From Pocillopora verrucosa (lineage: Eukaryota > Cnidaria > Anthozoa > Scleractinia > Pocilloporidae), in NCBI RefSeq assembly GCF_036669915.1, contig NC_089321.1, positions 8,418,449 to 8,482,448 of the forward strand: a stretch of DNA of 64,000 nt, in the 5' to 3' direction. The notes under the pieces were generated by a model. The model did no database searches. It was not told where the DNA came from and worked only from the letters and a program-made list of their open reading frames with translations. Below are positions 50,125 through 62,600 of this stretch, one piece after another. The translations under genes and the position numbers were made by a program. Position 1 is the first letter of the stretch. Each line of letters begins with the position of its first letter.

Positions 50125-50416
50125 ATGCAGGGAGGAAAGACGTCCGCTTTCACAGTAGAATCACTCATTTCCAAGGAAAGCTTCGCCGAAACGAGAAGTG
50201 ATGACACTCATGGATGTATGACACTGCCGAGGTGCTCCTCAGGAGATGATATCGCTCGAAGTTCGCCTAGTTTTAGCGGCGCCATAAACATACCTCGGCC
50301 ATTAGCCTTGGAAGGTGCTGGCGCAGGCCACACGAGCGCCTTTTCGCAAACCTCTCAGCTCTCTCTATCAACTGGAAGATCTTTTAACATTCAACGTAAC
50401 TCGGAACATCACCCAG
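50125..50416 (+). CDS. evx: Even-skipped/Evx homeobox gene, exon 1
   Basis: First coding exon (97 complete codons) of a 261-residue Evx protein. The start is the first ATG in the frame; the frame is open upstream to 50041 but only from a GTG. Residues 9-15, FTVESLI, match an eh1-like Groucho-binding motif (F-x-V/I-x-x-L-I), which fits the repressor role of Eve proteins. The rest is Ser/Thr/Gly-rich and presumably disordered. The donor CAG|GTAAAG at 50416/50417 leaves one base, which joins the acceptor at 51638-51639 across a 1223-bp intron to make a GAC codon. Confidence 0.85.
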
Positions 50417-51639
50417 GTAAAGTTGCTGAATTGAAAACGTGTTATAAGTTAGAAAGTGCAAATTTAATCTGGTTTCCTTTAAGGAGCCGCTACTTTATAG
50501 TGTTTAAGCGTTCCAACCCACCCTTTGATGTGATCGTCAATAAGTTAAAGAGAAAATAAATTTAGCTAACGCGCATATCACTAAAAATTGGTTTGAATTG
50601 TTTTTTGGTCAAACATGATATAAATGAAAATTTCTAACAAAAATTTGTCAGCGGTTGATCGAATATCACGAAATTTATTTCTTCTTTCCTGTCTCATTTT
50701 CTTTTCGCCAGTAAATTGGTTTTGGATTACAAGATTATTTTCTTGAATATGGTTGCGCAATCCGCTAAGCGGCGTGCGTTCAGTTCTAGTGAATTTGCGA
50801 AATATGTTATCATGTATGATTCATTTGATGGTGGCTCAACAGTAGCGAAAGTTTGACAGAGATTTTCACGAGGACCGAGGAATTAACAGGAACTTGTTTG
50901 CTTTGTCTTCCGGACTCTTAACACAACAAAAATGAATCACAAAGACGCACAGCAAATGGAAGATGAAAATAGAAAACAAGTAAGAGGTGACATGCAGAGA
51001 AAACTGCTCACTTCAATCAGTGATGTGATTTCAGTACCAATTGTTTTTTATCAGTTTTCATCACAAAAGATTTTTCGTCGACTTTTGCTATCTGCTCTCT
51101 ATTTACTAGTTCCTAATTTTCCCAATCTTTTACTTGACCGATGCTATCTTTTGGAGTAGAAAGCATGCAGAGGAAAGATCGATTTTTGTCAAGATTTGTT
51201 TATCTTGCACTTTACTTCTTGTTTAATTCAACACTGTGTGAAATACTTCAGGTTTGGTTATGAGAGAACTTCAATTTTTTTTACCAAATTTTTGTTTAAA
51301 TATTGTTTCAAAACAACAAAGGATTCCTCAATGAACAATGGGCTAACAATGATGTAAGTCGCTTCCATAGAGATCATTGGTCACAACTTCTTTCGAAGCT
51401 GCCATTTAGTACAAAGGGGTGCTGTGGTGATTGCTTTTATCAATACAACAGAGTTAAATTTCAAGACAGTTTGTTCTATATCCATGTTTTTAATTTTGTT
51501 TTCATTTTTTTTTCTCAGCAAGAGAAAACAAAACGAGGAGGGTTGAATATAGGCCCCAAAATCCTCCCTAATTTCCAGATTCCTCTGTTGTGAATATGGC
51601 CCAGATCTAACATATTCAGTGGTCTTTATGTTTTCATAG
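50417..51639 (+). other. Intron of Evx
   Basis: 1223 bp between donor GTAAAG and an acceptor with a pyrimidine-rich tract (TTTATGTTTTCATAG). It contains chance open frames only; one, starting at 50932, ends at a donor-like CAAGTAAGA but would join exon 2 in the wrong frame. Confidence 0.65.
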
Positions 51640-52133
51640 ACGCACAACGCCATGATGACGCGACAAGGACTCGTCGCTACAGGACGGCTTTCACTCGGGA
51701 GCAGCTTAGCAGACTTGAAAAGGAATTCCTCCGAGAAAACTACGTGTCTCGCACGCGGAGGAGTGAGCTTGCATCTTCCCTCAACTTATCAGAAACAACC
51801 ATCAAAATATGGTTCCAGAATCGGCGAATGAAATCGAAAAGGCGACGCATGGCATTGGGGCTGAAACCTGTTCAAGCCTTTTGTCCGACCAGACACTTAC
51901 CTTCTGATGGACATCTCAGTTCGGGCCATCTGTATAATGGTCTTCATTATGTACCTTGGTCGCCATATTCTCCCGTCAGTGGTCCCTTGTGGCCCCACGG
52001 AGTTCACTTCTTGCACTGTGATCCACATTACCACCCGTTTTCAGTCCCCTCTCCAAGCACCAGCACCGGATCAAGCTACAGACCATCGACGACGCAGGCT
52101 AACTGTTCATATGTCTGGAAAACTAACGAATAG
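51640..52133 (+). CDS. evx: Even-skipped/Evx homeobox gene, exon 2 (homeodomain)
   Basis: This exon encodes residues 98-261. The homeodomain (108-167, bases 51669-51848) carries [27 protein letters not shown] and [20 protein letters not shown], the Eve/Evx family signature; W48, F49 and N51 are intact. The C-terminal region (168-261) is rich in His, Pro, Tyr, Ser and Trp (for example [18 protein letters not shown]) and carries no second known domain. The homeodomain lies uncut in one exon; vertebrate EVX genes split it. Evx proteins are nuclear, mostly repressing, and act in posterior or oral patterning and neurogenesis. Its position on the same strand downstream of Hox genes matches the conserved Hox-Evx linkage. 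Confidence 0.96.
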
Positions 52134-52550
52134 ACGACTAAGAAAATAACTTATGCTGTAAATATCGTGATCAGTAATCAGAAATGGATCAAACGTTTTA
52201 TTAAATGAAAGTCGAACTCTTTCCTATCAGCTCGGGGAGCTACTAGGTCATACTTAATCGAATCACTGTATTTATGATGGAGAGGTAAATTATCTAAGCA
52301 TTACATGTTTGATGTCATTTTTAAATCAGCAGAGCATCGTGTAAAAACAAATGATTTTCTAAGATTAAAAAGATCACTTCCTCCCACAGAATGCAACTTA
52401 GTAGACAATACGAATCAGCGTTCATCTTTTGGAATTACTTTCAAGCGCTCCCTATTCTTTTACTAAAAAGTTTTTTTCAGATCGATTTAGTTATTTATTT
52501 TTCCTAAAACAAGTTTTTATAGACAAAGTCTCGAGAATGCTTGGAATAAA
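52134..52550 (+). other. Probable 3' UTR of Evx
   Basis: AATAAA lies at 52545-52550, about 0.4 kb past the stop. The transcript end is inferred. Confidence 0.4.
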
Positions 52551-55500
52551 TCCCAAGTCCCTTTCATGGAAATTGGTATCATAACACAAAAGTTTATAAC
52601 CTTCGATTCAGAGCAAACTTATTTGTTTTTATTCTCTTGTCTTTTTATTTTATTTTAACCTCGATGAATCACCTCAAGACAAGTCTAGTTTTATTTAGGA
52701 AAGCAATTATCATCAGTGAATGACCATGAAGGAAGGACGTTTGATTTGGAGACTTGCAAAACCAACATGAGTGCCTGCAACGACGTTAACAAACGCCATT
52801 TTGGCAGGAAAATGTCGTTGATGTGGCCAGTTTCCAACGACTTGTCTAAAATTTATTGTTATTAGTGGGTAAAACATCCGAGGAAACTTATTTTTCCCCA
52901 GTTACAGAGCTCAAATGATATGTTCATTGAGAATCTGAGCTTCGGAAATCGCTAAAATTTGTAGGTCAAACCTTACTTTTAGTTGATACTTCGGTTCAGT
53001 TCGACATGATGTCACAAGGATCATTGAATTGTATATGGGATTAAACCAAAGGATTAAACATGAAGTGTGCCCCTCGTTTAACTGCCTAAAAATTCATGCC
53101 AAAAAGTTTAACTTGCTATACGTACTCTGTTTTCGTGCAAAATTTGCCTTAAAATCTGTCTCATCAGGTTTCTGTAAAACTTAACATGTTTCTGCGCGGT
53201 TGATGCAGGTGTGAGTGTTAACGTATCCACTGCATCTGTTTTCAGCGTTACATATCTTTCATAATAACTGTAGCTTTCACATTGGGTTCTTGAATCCTGT
53301 TTTGGCGGCACGTTTTTTGTCGAATCCTGCACAAATGTCAAGTCTCACTGAACTTTCTTGAGGTTTTATTAGAACTAAGAAAATAACATTTCATTATTCA
53401 TATAAAAACAAAAGAATGAAAAACACTAGCCTTACAACAGGTTTATTATCATCTATTTCGTATTACATTTCAGCCTTGGCAAGGCTACTTCAAACGCATC
53501 AAAATTGGACTCCATCTATTTTAACATGTACATCGCCATGCACGATCCTCTACATTGTTTGATCTGATGAAAAGACACAAGGCAAACATAGAGATCCTAT
53601 CGGTTAATTTTCGTTGTTCAAAATGTCATCATAAAATCTGACTGCAAATGAAAAGATTGAAAAATGCACGCACATCTTTGAGCCTTCGTCAGTCTCAACA
53701 GAGATCAGTTTACGTTTCCCAGTACAAGTTTGATTTGAGCTTATCATGCTTCTAGCCACAGGATGAGCGCCTGTTTTTCCCTAATTAATTTAAATGATAT
53801 GAAAAATCGAATTCGAACTTAGATGCGGACATCTTATAATGAATTATTACGAGTCATAAATGAAATCTATTAATAAATAATTCATCTGTTAGTATGCAAT
53901 AAAAATTGTTATGAATGCTAGGATGTCCGGAAATGTATTCGATGGTCTATCACGAGTTTAAATCTACTTTTGTGCTTCATGAAGAAGTACTTTGATTTAT
54001 TTCTCACTAAGTTGCTTTCCACCATGCCGCAAAGTAGGTAGTAAATATTGAAAAGAAACATAATCGGATCTTTCTTATTCTTCGAAAATTCGGAAAAAAA
54101 CCGCGTCACGGCACCAGATTCTTTCAAAACAAGGATTTTGATCTACATAGGTAGATAACCAGTGATACAGCCTCGACCTACGTAAAATTTTAAAAGATAT
54201 TTATAGTGTTGGGAGAATAAAACGTTTATGCAACACCTTAGAAAGCTGACGGATGATTAAATATATTTTTATTTTTTTAACGGCGGATCACCGGCTTCTT
54301 TGCCAGCAGGGAGAATTTAAATAAACTCTCCAAGGAAAAGGAAATCGTGCTTAACGACAAACCAGCCTTCCGTAAAATTGTCATGTTGAGCTGGATTTTG
54401 ACGGGCAATTAGGACGAACAAATTTGCGTAATTCTTAATAAACCACCGCTGTCGAAAGCGGCACTGTTATTTAAGAGCTATTACGCATGCGTTGTTTAGG
54501 TTCCAATAGGTAATGATCCCCTATTAGTGTCCTCGAGTCCACCTCATAAGAAGAACTCCTGTTTGCTCGCGCCTCGATTACCGGTTGAGAATAGCCATAT
54601 CTGGTCATTAAAAATCATTAACAACGGTAATAATTCGCCCATACGTGTAGGCAGATCTAAGCTTGAATGCATTTTGATTTATAGTTTTGCGCACTTGGAT
54701 GATTCGGAGATGAAATTTCTCTTTCGTTAACGCCTTTGTTTTTACTTATTTTCAACAAAATGTTCAACCAGTTCTATTATTTCAACTGAGCTCTTTTGAA
54801 ATGAAATATGAAATAGGATCAGAATGTGGCTAAATATGGCTCTTTCTTGTAGACCACACTGAAAATAATTTGGCGTTGGAGACGGACGGGTGATTATTAT
54901 TGCAAAAAAAACCCTGACGAGCGAATAATCCTTAATTTTGTAAAATAAATGAAATTGTTTCGTGGGCAGCGTTTCTCTTTCCTGTTTGAATTTTCTCGAT
55001 AAAAGGTTGATTAAAATCCAAACAATAATTCGGTCTCCGGACCGTTTAAATTTGAAAATTAATTCTCTTTTTGAGACATTTATTTTTTTAATAATACCTT
55101 CTATTCATTTTTATATTTCCTTTCTCAAAGTGACTGTAAAATATGTTGATAGTGCTTTTTGGTCAATAAAGATGGCGAGGGAAAATCTTCTCTCATATAA
55201 GTCTTCATTGCACCCGATATCGTGAAGACTTTTTTATTAGTCCAGAAGTTTGTGTTCATGTCAGAGACCGCCTGTCATAGCAATCTTGTCTGTTCAGAGA
55301 TGTTTTTTTAAGGGGCTATCGTGAAATAAAACGGGAATTGAGTAAAATTACATCAGAGGTTTCAATAAATGCCGGTTACCGACGATGCACCCTCGTCTGT
55401 TTAGCTTGCGAGTAGGCTCTCGTGTTTAGGTTTCGCCTTACGCCACATGCGCCTATTACACTATCGGCGGCTGCCTATGAAAACGTTGTTCAAACCCCTG

Positions 55501-55780
55501 CTCAAGTAAAAGAATAACGTAGAGAGCTGCATTCACCGACAGCTGTTGGGTCGCTAAATAGCTTTCCGATTGAATATTCAAAATCAAAACCGAGTAAAAC
55601 GAACAATCACAACAAGTAAAGTAAATTTCTCCGGGAGCCAGTGAGACCTAGAGTGTATAAAGTAAAAGTGCGCAAGCGCAGGAAATTTCAAGTGACCAGG
55701 TCGCTCTGGATTTCAGTTTTGGAAGTGATTGGTTGAAGAGATGGCGCGAGTCAATCAAACCAATCATAGGGTGTGGGAAG
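52551..55780. other. Non-coding stretch
   Basis: About 3.2 kb of AT-rich DNA with clusters of TAAT/ATTA around 53780-53890. No coding exon supported. Confidence 0.4.
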
Positions 55781-55800
55781 GGGGGGGAGGGGGGGGGGGT
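55776..55800 (+). other. Poly-G tract, G-quadruplex candidate
   Basis: A nearly pure G run of more than 20 bases, broken only by one A or pair of A, forms a strong quadruplex candidate on the plus strand. It may be length-variable and is a likely place for sequencing or assembly error. Confidence 0.7.
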
Positions 55801-58701
55801 GTCGAAGCTAATACAAACACTGATTACTGTAAACAGAACAGTACTGTACAACGCAGTTCTTCTCAATTGAAAATGGTCACCCCAGAACCAGGCACGTCAA
55901 AAGATGTTATAAGCCTTCAAACCAAAGTTTAAACGGCCTGAACCTCTTTACCTATTCTGTCGTGATCCCCAGCAGGTTGCCTGTCTTAAGCGTGGGGTCT
56001 TTCTCAGTTTTATTAAAACCGATGGCCATAGTCTATGTTATCTCACTGGAAAAATCAATTGAAAATATTCCCAATAAACTCCAGTGTACCTTAAGTGGGT
56101 GGCGTTCTGTCTGATGGTACGCATTGATGTATGCGCAGCCTCTTTCAGACATCAGTATTCTCTTCTTTGCTAATTTTCAACATCTGATAAATCTGCTAAT
56201 TACACTTTACTCACAAGGTTACTCGTTACCACATCTTATTTTACTCCCAAAATGTAACTCAACAAAAGCTCGAAACTTCAAAAGCGAACTCGACTATCAA
56301 AAAACAAAGAATCTTCGATCGTTTCAAAATAAAGCAACCCAGGGTGGCGGCAAAGGCGAGTATAAGGGCAAGGACGCCCAAATCTATTATTCATTTAATT
56401 TCAATTTCATTTAAATTCAATTCTCACGAGGAAATTCCTGCGCGTGAGGTAAACACCTACTATTTACGAGTACACATCTTCATGTGCTCTACGGAGCACA
56501 TCAAAATCGGTCTGAACTGGCCGAAATTGGACCGAACTACTCGCCATCGGTGGAAATCGTCTGGAAGCAAACGGAGCAGTTTTCAAAAGGATAGCTACTG
56601 GTTCGAAGTTGAACAGAACTGTGTTTTACTGAGGGAGTCGTCAACAAATCCTTTAAATTATTGCGAGTGACTCCTTGAGATAAAATTTTACTTAACAGAG
56701 AGAACTATTCGTATAACAACCCAATTTTCCGCGTTCTCTTCCATGTTTTTATTATTATTTTATTTCTGATGATAATGTAGTGGTAGATCAAACAATATCC
56801 CTTCATAAAGTTCATATTTTTCTTTCCTTTTTGCTTGGAAATGTGTCATACTATGAAGATGAATCAGTTCTGTTTGGTTACCCCTTGGTGTGAAAAGGTA
56901 ATGACTACGCTGAACGAAATTTCAGACTCATACCGTGGAGGTTAACCGTCGATATCATTGTCCGCGGACTATATCATTTAACGAATAGGACAAGAGATAT
57001 AAATAATCATTTTCAAACAAGAGGCAACACTTTTTTTGTGCTTAAGCGAAAGCAAACTTACTCTGGAAGAGGAAACATTACAGCAGACAAATAATAGTAT
57101 GATGTCTTTCAGCTCTCTCTCTGTATCATTTTTAGTAAAGATGCACGTGCGCTGCGTGTAGCTTAATCACGAATCACCATAAATCAACTAAAAATGAGTT
57201 TCAATTGAACCACCCAGAACAAAAGAAGTCTGAAATGACGAGGGGTTCGATCGACAGAAGTCGTAGGGAGACTTTTTACTAATAAAACGAGAATAGAACG
57301 TGTTTTTCATCAACAGTCAACTTGATCGATGTACAGACATCTAATCGCAACACTTAAACACAACGAAAAACCGTACCTGTCTGGTGTATACTCTACTTAA
57401 GGTAGAACACATGCATTCTCTTCTTGATAACAATGTGTCGCCTTTATCGTAGCAGCCATGTTCCGTACTCGCTTCTAAGTTAAACTTTTCGAGTTGAAAT
57501 TTCCAGAGTGGGTTTCAAAAGCATTTTTCAGCTCTTGTCTCAGTCGAACAACAAGTTCTGTTGAAGAGAAGTAGTGCGTGGCGTGGTATTTCCGGTGCCC
57601 ACGAGGAGGGAATGGAACTCGGGTGGGGTTAGTGAGAGAGCAGAGCATGTTCCTTCAACGGTCTTTGAACGATCACAGCTACTTAACGTTCCGATTGACT
57701 ACAGTTTAGTTTAAGTAACAAAAAATAAGTTTCCTGAATTCGATATAGCTTAATTGTCGGGGAAAAAAGTTAAAAACGTCAACTTTCTTCATGAGTTGAA
57801 ATGCACTTGTTTACGTCACGCTCGGGTTGTTTGAAAAGAGTGTTTTTGACAGAACTGCAAAGCGTCGAAAACAATATGATAATTTGGCTTTCAGGAGATA
57901 TTTGCTGGTTTCACACTAAACTATTCTCTTAAAAGACCATCAAGGAATTTTTGGAGAGAATGGCGTTTAAATTTTTCACTCCCCTGAAGACGATCAGCCT
58001 TGGGAATGCAAAAAGAGTGATGTTCAAGTAAAGAGATCAAAGATTCTTTGCACGCGTGTTTGTCGGTTCCCACCAGTAACACGTTTCGATTTGTACCTGA
58101 AAATTTCATGTACACTTTCCATCTGTCTCTAAACCATTTTGTAAAAGTTTTTGTTTGTTATATTCATACATGAGTTCGAGCAAATTAAAACATAATTAAC
58201 TGTACAGAGGGGTTGTAGAACTGATGAACGCTCTTAATATTCAAGCGATGGACTTCGCGATTCCGTGTGCAAATATATTGCAGAAAAATTACTCAGATGT
58301 TTTACTTGTCTCTAAAATGTTATTTTCTCCAAGATAAGTTTACGGGGCATTTTCTGTTCATTGGATATGAAGAGGAAGCTTTATCGTTAGTTGTGCATAA
58401 TTACCGTGCAGGACTCTTTTAATGTCAAGCTTTTGATACATCCAGGTAATTCTTCTGCCACCTTTCCACTGTTTTCAAAAGAAAACGCCCTCAGTCAACC
58501 ATATTTCCCAACCAATTTTCCTGCACACTCCCCTGCTCATCGAGGAGTATCTCTGTTTAGATCTGACGGAGAAATTACGCGATCGCTAAGGGGCATCATT
58601 ATCAATCTGGTGAAGCCACCAGATAACGATGCTGTTCCCATTGATAATGGAACCCTAGAGATCTGTCCGAAGACCTTACTACTTCTTCTACGTAATAGGA
58701 C
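55801..58701. other. Non-coding stretch
   Basis: About 2.9 kb. A 122-codon open frame near its end (58391-58759) has a proline/phenylalanine-rich middle but no recognised domain and is not supported as a gene. Confidence 0.35.
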
Positions 58702-58767
58702 ACGTCAGAGATTACGTCACAGGAGTAAGAACACCAGTCAGCTTCGTTACGTCACTTGATGACGTCA
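58702..58767. promoter_or_regulatory. Cluster of CRE-like (CREB/ATF) sites
   Basis: In 66 bp there are a half site ACGTCA (58702-58707), two TTACGTCA sites (58712-58719 and 58747-58754) and a perfect palindrome TGACGTCA (58760-58767). Such spacing is far from chance in AT-rich DNA and suggests binding of bZIP factors of the CREB/ATF family. It may be an enhancer for Evx or for the gene starting at 63.85 kb. Confidence 0.55.
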
Positions 58768-59321
58768 TCGAACTCACCATGAGGAAGTTAAGATACAATT
58801 TTTGATCGAAAATACTTTTAATAGGCAAGGTCTGGTAAACATGTTTTTCGAAAATACGTTCAATGGCGCGTAACAACGAATTTCCGGCCTTCCCACAAGG
58901 GGGGTTCATTTTAGGAGCAGTTTTGGGAATCAACTATGATTTAGGAGATTTTTTAAGCACATTTTATCTGTTTTCTTCATGAATTCTCTTAACCTTCCAG
59001 TTCCTACCTTATCTCAGGCCATAAAACGAACCTTTTAAATAAAAATTTTCATTTTATACCTAAAGAAAGACATTTTGCAGGGCGAAATGTATCGCACATT
59101 TTTGTTGTTTTGATAGTATGGAAGTGGGATAACGGTTCAATCACGCATCAGTTGTCCTGTGCCACACTACAAAAGGATAATCGAGGTTTCATGCTACCAT
59201 GAATTTTATGGAAGGAATATGACTTAACCGCAAATTATTGCAGCCTTGAGAAAGGACACAGCTTTCAAGCGGTGGGTAGCGCCTACTAAAGACACGTTAT
59301 CTGTCTTGTTTAATTAATGAA
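58768..59321. other. Non-coding stretch
   Basis: About 0.55 kb; I see nothing supportable in it. Confidence 0.3.
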
Positions 59322-59470
59322 GGGGGTAAGTTTCTAAAAGAAACTGTGTTGCTGTGTCGGTGGGAGAGTATAACAAGGTTATTTGGTTATGTCAACTGAA
59401 TGATAACGTAAATTTGCCACGGTAAAGGGTTTTAAAGCCTACGTTTCGAGCGTCAGAGCGATTGATCTTA
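59322..59470 (+). mobile_element. Second copy of the foldback repeat family (partial)
   Basis: Starts GGGGTAAGTTTCTAAAAGAAA and continues through a block like TGTCGGTGGGAGAGTATAACA, then one arm of the inverted repeat ending near ACGTTTCGAGCG. It matches the reverse complement of the element at 40058-40295, but the second arm is missing, so it is truncated or rearranged. No flanking direct repeat is evident. Confidence 0.65.
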
Positions 59471-59524
59471 AGCTCAGTAAATAAATTCCACGAGTCCAAA
59501 CCACTGGGAGGAGGGAGAGGGAAG

Positions 59525-59669
59525 GTTTGACATAATGCTGTTGCTTGTTTCAAGTCCTCGAGGGGAGGGAGGGGTGGGATAGTGCCGTTGCTCTTTCCAG
59601 GTCTTAGAGAGCAAAGGAAGGGTCAGACAATGTTGTTACATGTATCAGGTCTTTTATTACGGTTACATT
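59525..59669 (+). repeat. Degenerate minisatellite, about three 48-bp units
   Basis: Units start at about 59525, 59574 and 59622. Each has a GAC/GAT-ATAATG-like start, a GTTGCT or GTTAC block, a TTTC/TATC-AGGTC-like block, and a purine-rich GGGAGGGAGG or GCAAAGGAAGG end in the first two. A further partial unit may precede them (59485-59524). It lies directly behind the foldback repeat copy. Confidence 0.55.
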
Positions 59670-62600
59670 GGCGCTCCCCGGCCTAGCGAGATAAACCCTC
59701 GTATTTCTCTTTGGAATCGGTAGTCGCATATTCCACCACCAGGGATAAGTCAGTATCAGTAGCCCTTTCTCTTCCACTTCTCGGAAAAAGACAGTGAAAG
59801 ATGTGGAATTCTCACTTCCCGAGTAAAAGTGTGCTTTGCAGCTCATATATGATAAATATGTCTTTGACAGAGGCGAATTTTTCCGGTGAGAACGCAAATA
59901 TGGCAGAAGAGGTGATCGTGATTCCTATATCTAAAAATTTTGAATCGATATCTGTCAAGGTTTTGGCGAAGAACACTCATGAAGAAGCGATTGGTATCTG
60001 AGGCTCTCCTTTGATATCGCATTATATGGCAGAACTCATTGGAGTTCTACAGTATCTGAGTAGGCTGTGACTGAAGGTTTTTGCAAATAGAACGATGTCT
60101 GCTTTAATCAAGTAGCAGACAATAATCTCTAAAATGTTAGTAGTTTTACGGGGTTTTGTTTCAAACTGTCCCTTAAATTTCTACAGATTCACAAATACTC
60201 GACAGATGGAAAAGAAAAATATTAAATTATACCGGATCAGAATTAATTCTTACTTGGTACACCTGCACACTCATCTTTTTATAATCAGTGAGGCCAGAAA
60301 GGAAACAGCTTTTGTTGTGTGTAATGGAAATAAAATTATAATCCTTTTTTTATCGCTGGCAAGGCACTTGATGGGCATGCGTGAAATCAGTAGTTTTACT
60401 GTAATGAACACATCTGTCAAATTTTTTGCCGTGGGTGAGGAGAAATTGTTAGTCACTTTAGAAACAGGAAGACGATTATTGTAGGAGCATAAAATGCCAA
60501 GTTCATAGATGATATGACTGGTTTTATTGGTTTCACGGGGGCTTGTCAAGACCTGATTTATCCATTTTCGGTGGAATTGATGTTGCCGTATATTTGCAAT
60601 ATAGAAGCTTTCCCAGTCTCTCGCCTGAAACCTTGCAGAGCTTGTAGTCGCAAATATAGCAGCTGCTCGAAATAAACATGTCCAAAGTCTCTCAAGTCTA
60701 TTTCGGTTAAACCCTTCAAAAAGAAAGGAACAAATCAAACGCTTTCGACAAAGATGAGAAAGATGTAAGCTAAGAGAAGGAGCAACTCTTTGCGTAAAAG
60801 GGAGAATTTTATCGAGTAGCAAAATCATGATAGACACAGATTGTAGGTCGTTGAAAGTAATGAACATATTTTACGTAGGGAATGCCACACCGCTTCTTCG
60901 GAAAATTCACGAGCCTTCCATTCAATTCGGTTACTCTCGTTTGATTTAAATAACAGCAAGTTGATAAAGATAATCATAAAATACAAGACAATTCATCATC
61001 AGTTCTAACGTTTTCTTCATTTCAAAGTTTTCGTTATCGACTTAGTACAGCGTATAACACTCATTAAATTTTATTTCAGCTGAGTTATCTTTAAAATTCT
61101 CTATCAAACTGCTTACTATTCAACACGCCTTTGTTTCTACGAGATATGGAACAAAAGACTTTCTTTTGGGCAAAAAAGCAAGTGATGCTATGGGAAAAAC
61201 TCTGTGAAGTCTACATCAGGATAGGACTCATACGAGTAATTGAAAATGCGGCGCTTGGAACGTGTGCAGAAACCGTCAATTTAAGTGCCATGTTCAAGTT
61301 ATATTCTGCCATAAATCTCTTGTAATCTGTAATACGGATCAAGATTTTAGACCCCTTAGACAGACTTAGCGGGAAACTTGGAGTCCGGACACAGTTGAAA
61401 GGATACAATCTGCCCGGCTTTGTTTGGCGCGCTATATGACGTTTTTAAATACAGGCTATGAAGACACTACCATCAGAATCCCAGCGTGCAATTTAGTATG
61501 TGGTAATCACAATTTTTTTCCTTTAAAGCCAAATATTTTATAACCTGATAGAGACAAATCGAGACCGCTTTACTTGCGAACGGAAAAAATAAAGAAATTA
61601 GGCGTTATGGGGTGGTAAATATTCCATGGTGGGCAATTATTTTCTGTCATCTTAAGCTGACATACGTCCCACAAGTTGCATATTTTCTTTAGGCGTAATA
61701 AATCGTGAAAATTCTTGTACAAAAAATGTCTAAATCGTTAAAGTTACTCCGCATTAGTGCGGCTAACACAACAGGGTCGCCAATAAAACAACATCAGTGT
61801 AGATTTTTTTGCTAATGACTGGCAGTTCTTGATCTTTTAAAACTCTTTTAAGTGATTGATCAACGCTGATTTGATTCAGGAACGCCGACGTTGAGGAAGA
61901 AGGTAAATTGAAATACCTGAAATCAAAATATTGAATTTTGAAAGATCGATTGTGCTTTGGAGTGTTAGTTCCGTAGAATACAGTGCACCTGGCACTCGAT
62001 CTTTTCACAATAGCGCCTCATGAAACTTCACAAAAGAAGCTGAACCGCATTTCACATTAAAATCCATTTATGTGCAAACGTATGACCTATGCTTTTAAAA
62101 AGAATCTTAAAATCGCATTTGGCAGGCGCATAGCTAAAATTTTTAGCGCTCTTATAAAGTTCAAAGAAAAAAAGACTTGAGGCAGGCGAAACAAAACGTT
62201 GAATTGTGAACTGAGCATGTGCGATTGAAAGCAGGATAGCTGAATAGTTATGATTCCAAGCCAAGCGGTCAAGGTTATTGTAATGCCTAAAATATTTATT
62301 ACACACCAGGATTTGAAAGTGTCACAAGAGGAAAAAGAAATCTTGGAACCGCAATGAAAAAAATTGTGAATGTGGGATATTAGTGGTCGTTTTTCAGATA
62401 GTTGGCGCGATCTCATAGATGGCAGACTTACTCTTCCGCGGGCTAAAAATAACATAATGTAAGATTCTATTTCAATAGAGACATTACCGGGGTAATTAAA
62501 AAGATCTTACAAGGAATCTCCGCAGTGCACTAACGATGTAAAAGTTAAGATCTTAGTTGCAGACATGGAGGGCGCGCTTACGCTTGGAGCGTAGCGTCGA

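Noticed and set aside
50932..50979. Possible alternative first exon of Evx with a good donor
   Set aside because: It would join exon 2 in phase 0, whereas the homeodomain frame needs phase 1.
58391..58759. 122-codon plus-strand open frame with a proline-rich middle
   Set aside because: No diagnostic domain follows in any frame; a donor-like site inside it has no matching acceptor with homology.
60271..60867. 198-codon minus-strand open frame, the longest without homology
   Set aside because: No recognisable domain, many hydrophobic and basic residues as expected of AT-rich antisense sequence, and no promoter or splice context. Kept only as a note.
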